This document shows, in pieces, positions 61,551 to 64,000 of a DNA stretch of 64,000 bases. The stretch's first letter is position 1. Each line of letters begins with the position of its first letter. The DNA is taken from positions 363,162-427,161 of the forward strand of contig NZ_FOJJ01000012.1 of the NCBI RefSeq assembly GCF_900111775.1, in the 5' to 3' direction. The translations under genes were made by a program, and so were the position numbers. The notes beneath the pieces were generated by a model. It was not told the origin of the DNA and ran no database searches. It saw nothing but the letters and a program-made list of their open reading frames with translations. The DNA is from Desulfuromonas acetexigens. GTDB lineage: Bacteria; Desulfobacterota; Desulfuromonadia; Desulfuromonadales; Trichloromonadaceae.

Positions 61551-62396
61551 ATGAACGAAAAAACCTATTGGTTCGATGCGCAGGTCGCCCGCCGGGCGCT
61601 CGACGCCCTGGCGCGGGGCGCGGCCTCCGTCGATATTTCGGTCGATCTGAACCGCAGCAGCGCGACCTTCGCCCTGGCCGGCGATGCCTTGCTGTTGGAT
61701 GCGGACCAGCGATTGACCGACGATGAGTTGCGCTTGATCGCGCGCAAGGAAAAGCGGATTTTCGTTCTGGAAGCGGGAGAATTGGAGGTTCTCGAAGTGC
61801 GGGATGGGGGCTATTACAAGCTCGTTCCGACGGAGCAGGCGCCGCTGCTCGAAATCAGCGGCGTGAAGATGCACATCGCCAAGGGGACCAGCCCCTTCGA
61901 AAGCGCCGGGAAGATGGCGGCGCAGGTGGTCAAGCCCGGCGATCGGGTGCTGGATACCTGCTCCGGGCTCGGGTACGCGGCCTCGGCGGCCCTGCGGCTC
62001 GGAGCGCGGGAGGTCGTTTCAGTCGAACTGAGCGCCACGGTCATCGAACTGCGCCGGAGAAATCCCTGGTCCCAGGGGATTTACCATCCTTCCGTCACCT
62101 TGGTTCAGGCCGACATCGGCGACTACATCGGCGGGCTCGAGGCGGAATCCTTCGACGCGATCATCCACGACCCGCCCCGCTTTTCCCTCGCCGGCGAGCT
62201 CTACGGCGAGCGTTTTTACCGGGAGCTTTACCGGGTGTTGAAGCGGCGCGGCGCCCTCTTTCACTACACCGGCAATCCCTACAAGGTCAAACGCGGCGAC
62301 GGTTTCATGGAGCAGGCCGGAAAACGGCTCGGCGCGGTCGGCTTCGGCAAGGTGGTGAAGGTCGCCGAACTCATGGGTCTGCGGGCCGTTAAATAA
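61551..62396 (+). CDS. SAM-dependent methyltransferase (COG2521-like)
   Basis: 281-residue class I methyltransferase. The SAM-binding motif is RVLDTCSGLGYAASAALRLG (about 143-162), followed by VVSVELSATVIELRR and the catalytic region DAIIHDPPRFSLAGELYGE, with a DPP-type motif. It resembles the COG2521 group known mainly from archaea. Substrate unknown. GAGGAAGTG precedes the ATG at 61551. Confidence 0.88.
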   Translation: MNEKTYWFDAQVARRALDALARGAASVDISVDLNRSSATFALAGDALLLDADQRLTDDELRLIARKEKRIFVLEAGELEVLEVRDGGYYKLVPTEQAPLLEISGVKMHIAKGTSPFESAGKMAAQVVKPGDRVLDTCSGLGYAASAALRLGAREVVSVELSATVIELRRRNPWSQGIYHPSVTLVQADIGDYIGGLEAESFDAIIHDPPRFSLAGELYGERFYRELYRVLKRRGALFHYTGNPYKVKRGDGFMEQAGKRLGAVGFGKVVKVAELMGLRAVK

Positions 62397-62427
62397 CTAA
62401 AGAGCGAAAGGCCGACCGCCAACGGCG

Positions 62428-63177
62428 TCATCGCTCGTTTTGGTTATCCTTGAGTCCCGGCGGAACGAAGGGGCCGACCAGTTGGCTGAAGCGCTGGGGA
62501 ATCGAGGTCTCGAAATGCAGGCGGGCGTGGTTCACCGGGTGGGTGAAGGATAACGACCAGGCGTGCAGCGCCAGATGGGCATGGGCCGGGCGGTCTTGCG
62601 CGTACTTTCTGTCGCCGACCAGGGGGTGCCCCTGTTCCGCGAAGTGGACGCGAATCTGATGTTTGCGGCCGGTGAGCAGGTGGACTTGCAGCAGGCTGAG
62701 ACCGTTGCGCTCTTTCACCAGGGTGTAGGCCGTGTGCGACAGCTTGCCCTGGCTCGGGTCGGAGGTGGAATAGACCGAGAAGGCGGCGTTTTCGGCGAGA
62801 TAGCTGCTGATGGTCCCCCGCGGCGGGCTGACGTGGCCAAAGACCACGGCCAGATAGAGCTTGCTGGTGTCGTCCCAGTTTTCTTGCAGGGCCAGTTTGG
62901 CCGGCTCGCTCTTGGCGAAAAGCAGGATGCCGGAGGTGTCGCGGTCGAGGCGATGGACGATATAGACCCGGTTGCGGGACTTCGGGTTGCCCTTGCGCAC
63001 GTAGTCGTTGAGGATCGAATGCGCGGTGCGGGATTTGTCCCGCTCGGTCCCCATGGTCAAAAGGCCGCAGGGTTTGTCCACCACGAGAATGTCTCCATCC
63101 TCGTAGAGCAGCGTCACCCCTTTGGGCCGATGTTTCGGGGCCGGAAGCCCCGAACCGGTTGGTTTCCGCCCGCTCAC
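62428..63177 (-). CDS. RluA-family pseudouridine synthase
   Basis: 249-residue pseudouridine synthase of the RluA/RluD family without an S4 domain. The catalytic motif VHRLDRDTSGILLFAKS is intact (about 75-91), and LLTGRKHQIRVHFAEQGHPL is the second conserved motif. The GTG start at 63177 overlaps the TGA of the UPF0158 gene; longer readings are shadows of that gene. It modifies tRNA or rRNA; which site is not evident. Confidence 0.93.
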   Translation of the reverse strand: MSGRKPTGSGLPAPKHRPKGVTLLYEDGDILVVDKPCGLLTMGTERDKSRTAHSILNDYVRKGNPKSRNRVYIVHRLDRDTSGILLFAKSEPAKLALQENWDDTSKLYLAVVFGHVSPPRGTISSYLAENAAFSVYSTSDPSQGKLSHTAYTLVKERNGLSLLQVHLLTGRKHQIRVHFAEQGHPLVGDRKYAQDRPAHAHLALHAWSLSFTHPVNHARLHFETSIPQRFSQLVGPFVPPGLKDNQNER

Positions 63178-63578
63178 GACATCAGCCCCTGGGCCAGGCA
63201 CCATTGCTTGAGTAGCACCTCCATTTGCTGCATTTCGAAGATCTGCCAGTTGTCCAGCAAATGCCGGCGGCGCAGCAGATCCTTGACATTGCGGAAGGCG
63301 CCGGGGCGATTGAAAAACCCCTCGACCCGCGCCAGTTCCGCCGGGCAGTTGTCGCGGATGAACTCCAGCACCAGCGGCTTGCCCGGATCGAGTTCCTGCC
63401 GGTGCGGGATGGGCAGGTAGTCGGGGTCGGTGTCCGCCCCGGCCGGACATTCGTCGAATCCCGCCTTGAGCGAAGCGAGAAAGACCTTGCCGCTGGGTCG
63501 GTGCACCAGGGCCCGCCGTTCGCCGAGCGGGGCGTCGCTGATAAAGTGAAAGGCATCGTCGATGGCATCGTAAGACAT
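63174..63578 (-). CDS. UPF0158 family protein
   Basis: 134-residue protein of the UPF0158 family: DDAFHFISDAPLGERRALVH, FNRPGAFRNVKDLLRRRHLL and WQIFEMQQMEVLLKQWCLAQ. Function unknown. It overlaps the pseudouridine synthase gene start, so the two are coupled. Confidence 0.85.
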   Translation of the reverse strand: MSYDAIDDAFHFISDAPLGERRALVHRPSGKVFLASLKAGFDECPAGADTDPDYLPIPHRQELDPGKPLVLEFIRDNCPAELARVEGFFNRPGAFRNVKDLLRRRHLLDNWQIFEMQQMEVLLKQWCLAQGLMS

Positions 63579-63613
63579 GGGGGCTCCGTGAACGGCTCTC
63601 TGCTCTGCCGTGA

Positions 63614-64000
63614 TTATTCCTGGCGGACCTTGCCCACCGGCGCCAGGTAGATGGTAAACTCGTCGTCGCCGTCGAGTCCGAGCAGGTCGTCGGCCAGCTG
63701 TTGATCGTAGGCGGCGATGGCGCAGGTGCCGGCGCCGACGGCCTCGCAGGCGAGATAAAGATTTTGGCAGAGGTGACCGGCGTCGAGGGCGATGACTTTG
63801 TAGGAGGCTTCGCCGTAGCGCCATTCGGTGCGCTCGGGCAGGGCGGTCCAGAAAAAGGTCACCGCCGCCTCCCCGGCAAAGCCCTGCCCCCGAGCGGCGG
63901 CGACGACCCGGGCCGAAAGCTGGTCGGGTGTCTGCTCCAGCAACAGGGCGTGGTCAAGGGGGAGGTAACGGTAAAGACCGGGCGCCAGTCCCTCGACCCG
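63614..64000 (-). CDS. Nitroreductase family protein, SagB-like (partial)
   Basis: C-terminal 128 residues of a SagB-type/nitroreductase-fold oxidoreductase, cut by the window end at the 5' side: LYRYLPLDHALLLEQ, YKVIALDAGHLCQNLYLACE and the C-terminal FTIYLAPVG. Such proteins bind FMN. The start and the N-terminal half lie outside the window. Confidence 0.88.
   Translation of the reverse strand, partial: RVEGLAPGLYRYLPLDHALLLEQTPDQLSARVVAAARGQGFAGEAAVTFFWTALPERTEWRYGEASYKVIALDAGHLCQNLYLACEAVGAGTCAIAAYDQQLADDLLGLDGDDEFTIYLAPVGKVRQE

Overview
The window is about 61% GC and looks like chromosomal DNA from a Desulfuromonadales-type bacterium (Desulfobacterota, the Geobacter/Desulfuromonas/Pelobacter side). 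This rests on family content and style only; no rRNA or taxonomic marker is present. Most of it (about 1-56.8 kb) is one very large exopolysaccharide (EPS) locus of the exosortase A / PEP-CTERM type. It carries the export and chain-length genes, the XrtA-associated tyrosine kinase, ATPase, deacetylase, FemAB-like and glycosyltransferase genes, exosortase (xrtA) with a separate epsI, the PrsK/PrsR two-component system, and one PEP-CTERM substrate protein.

Layout. 0-8.6 kb: export porin, chain-length protein, autokinase, outer-membrane barrel, ATPase, deacetylase, FemAB-like protein, VanZ-like protein. 9-15 kb: two XrtA-type glycosyltransferases, a ThiF-like enzyme, a GxxExxY protein, an O-antigen ligase. 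15.0-24.35 kb: an AT-rich, evidently transferred island with the 3' two thirds of a flippase, a pyruvyltransferase-like protein, glycosyltransferases, a deacetylase, a protein of unknown family, and a gene that standard ORF calling truncates. 24.35-30.9 kb: GC-rich again, with two GT4 enzymes, a deacetylase-like protein, an ATP-grasp enzyme and a parallel beta-helix protein. 31-34 kb: three toxin-antitoxin pairs. 34.4-44.9 kb: asparagine-synthase-like amidotransferase, CapK-like ligase, HEPN/MNT pair, a TIGR03790-like protein, a ParE/RHH pair, then UDP-GlcNAc epimerase, GDP-mannose pyrophosphorylase and phosphomannomutase for sugar precursors. 45-56.8 kb: AlbA_2 protein, xrtA-epsI-prsK-prsR, mltA, a LysM/NlpC hydrolase and the PEP-CTERM protein. 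56.8-64 kb: ordinary chromosome, with SulP, two YeeE/YedE sulfur transporters and a metallo-beta-lactamase/rhodanese protein on the minus strand, then YheU, a methyltransferase, an RluA-type pseudouridine synthase, a UPF0158 protein and a nitroreductase-like gene cut by the window end.

The most interesting single item is at 20648-21127. A short exported protein appears to end at a UGA, but the frame continues through a second UGA two codons later into the rest of a rhodanese domain. The two UGA codons sit where rhodaneses carry their active-site cysteine, and a GC-rich hairpin with SECIS-like geometry follows inside otherwise AT-rich DNA. I read this as a selenoprotein with a Sec-Pro-Sec active site.

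The second striking feature is a family of nested palindromic intergenic elements. An outer inverted repeat is built from 9-bp CACGGAA periods, and an inner inverted repeat is built from 10-bp GGATAA periods. There are 17 inner units, at 7-14 kb and 31-45 kb, and they separate almost every module there, including each toxin-antitoxin pair. A third, GTAGGGGCG-type palindrome family provides the stop codon of three genes. A well-placed -24/-12 (sigma-54) promoter lies upstream of the PEP-CTERM gene, fitting control by PrsK/PrsR.
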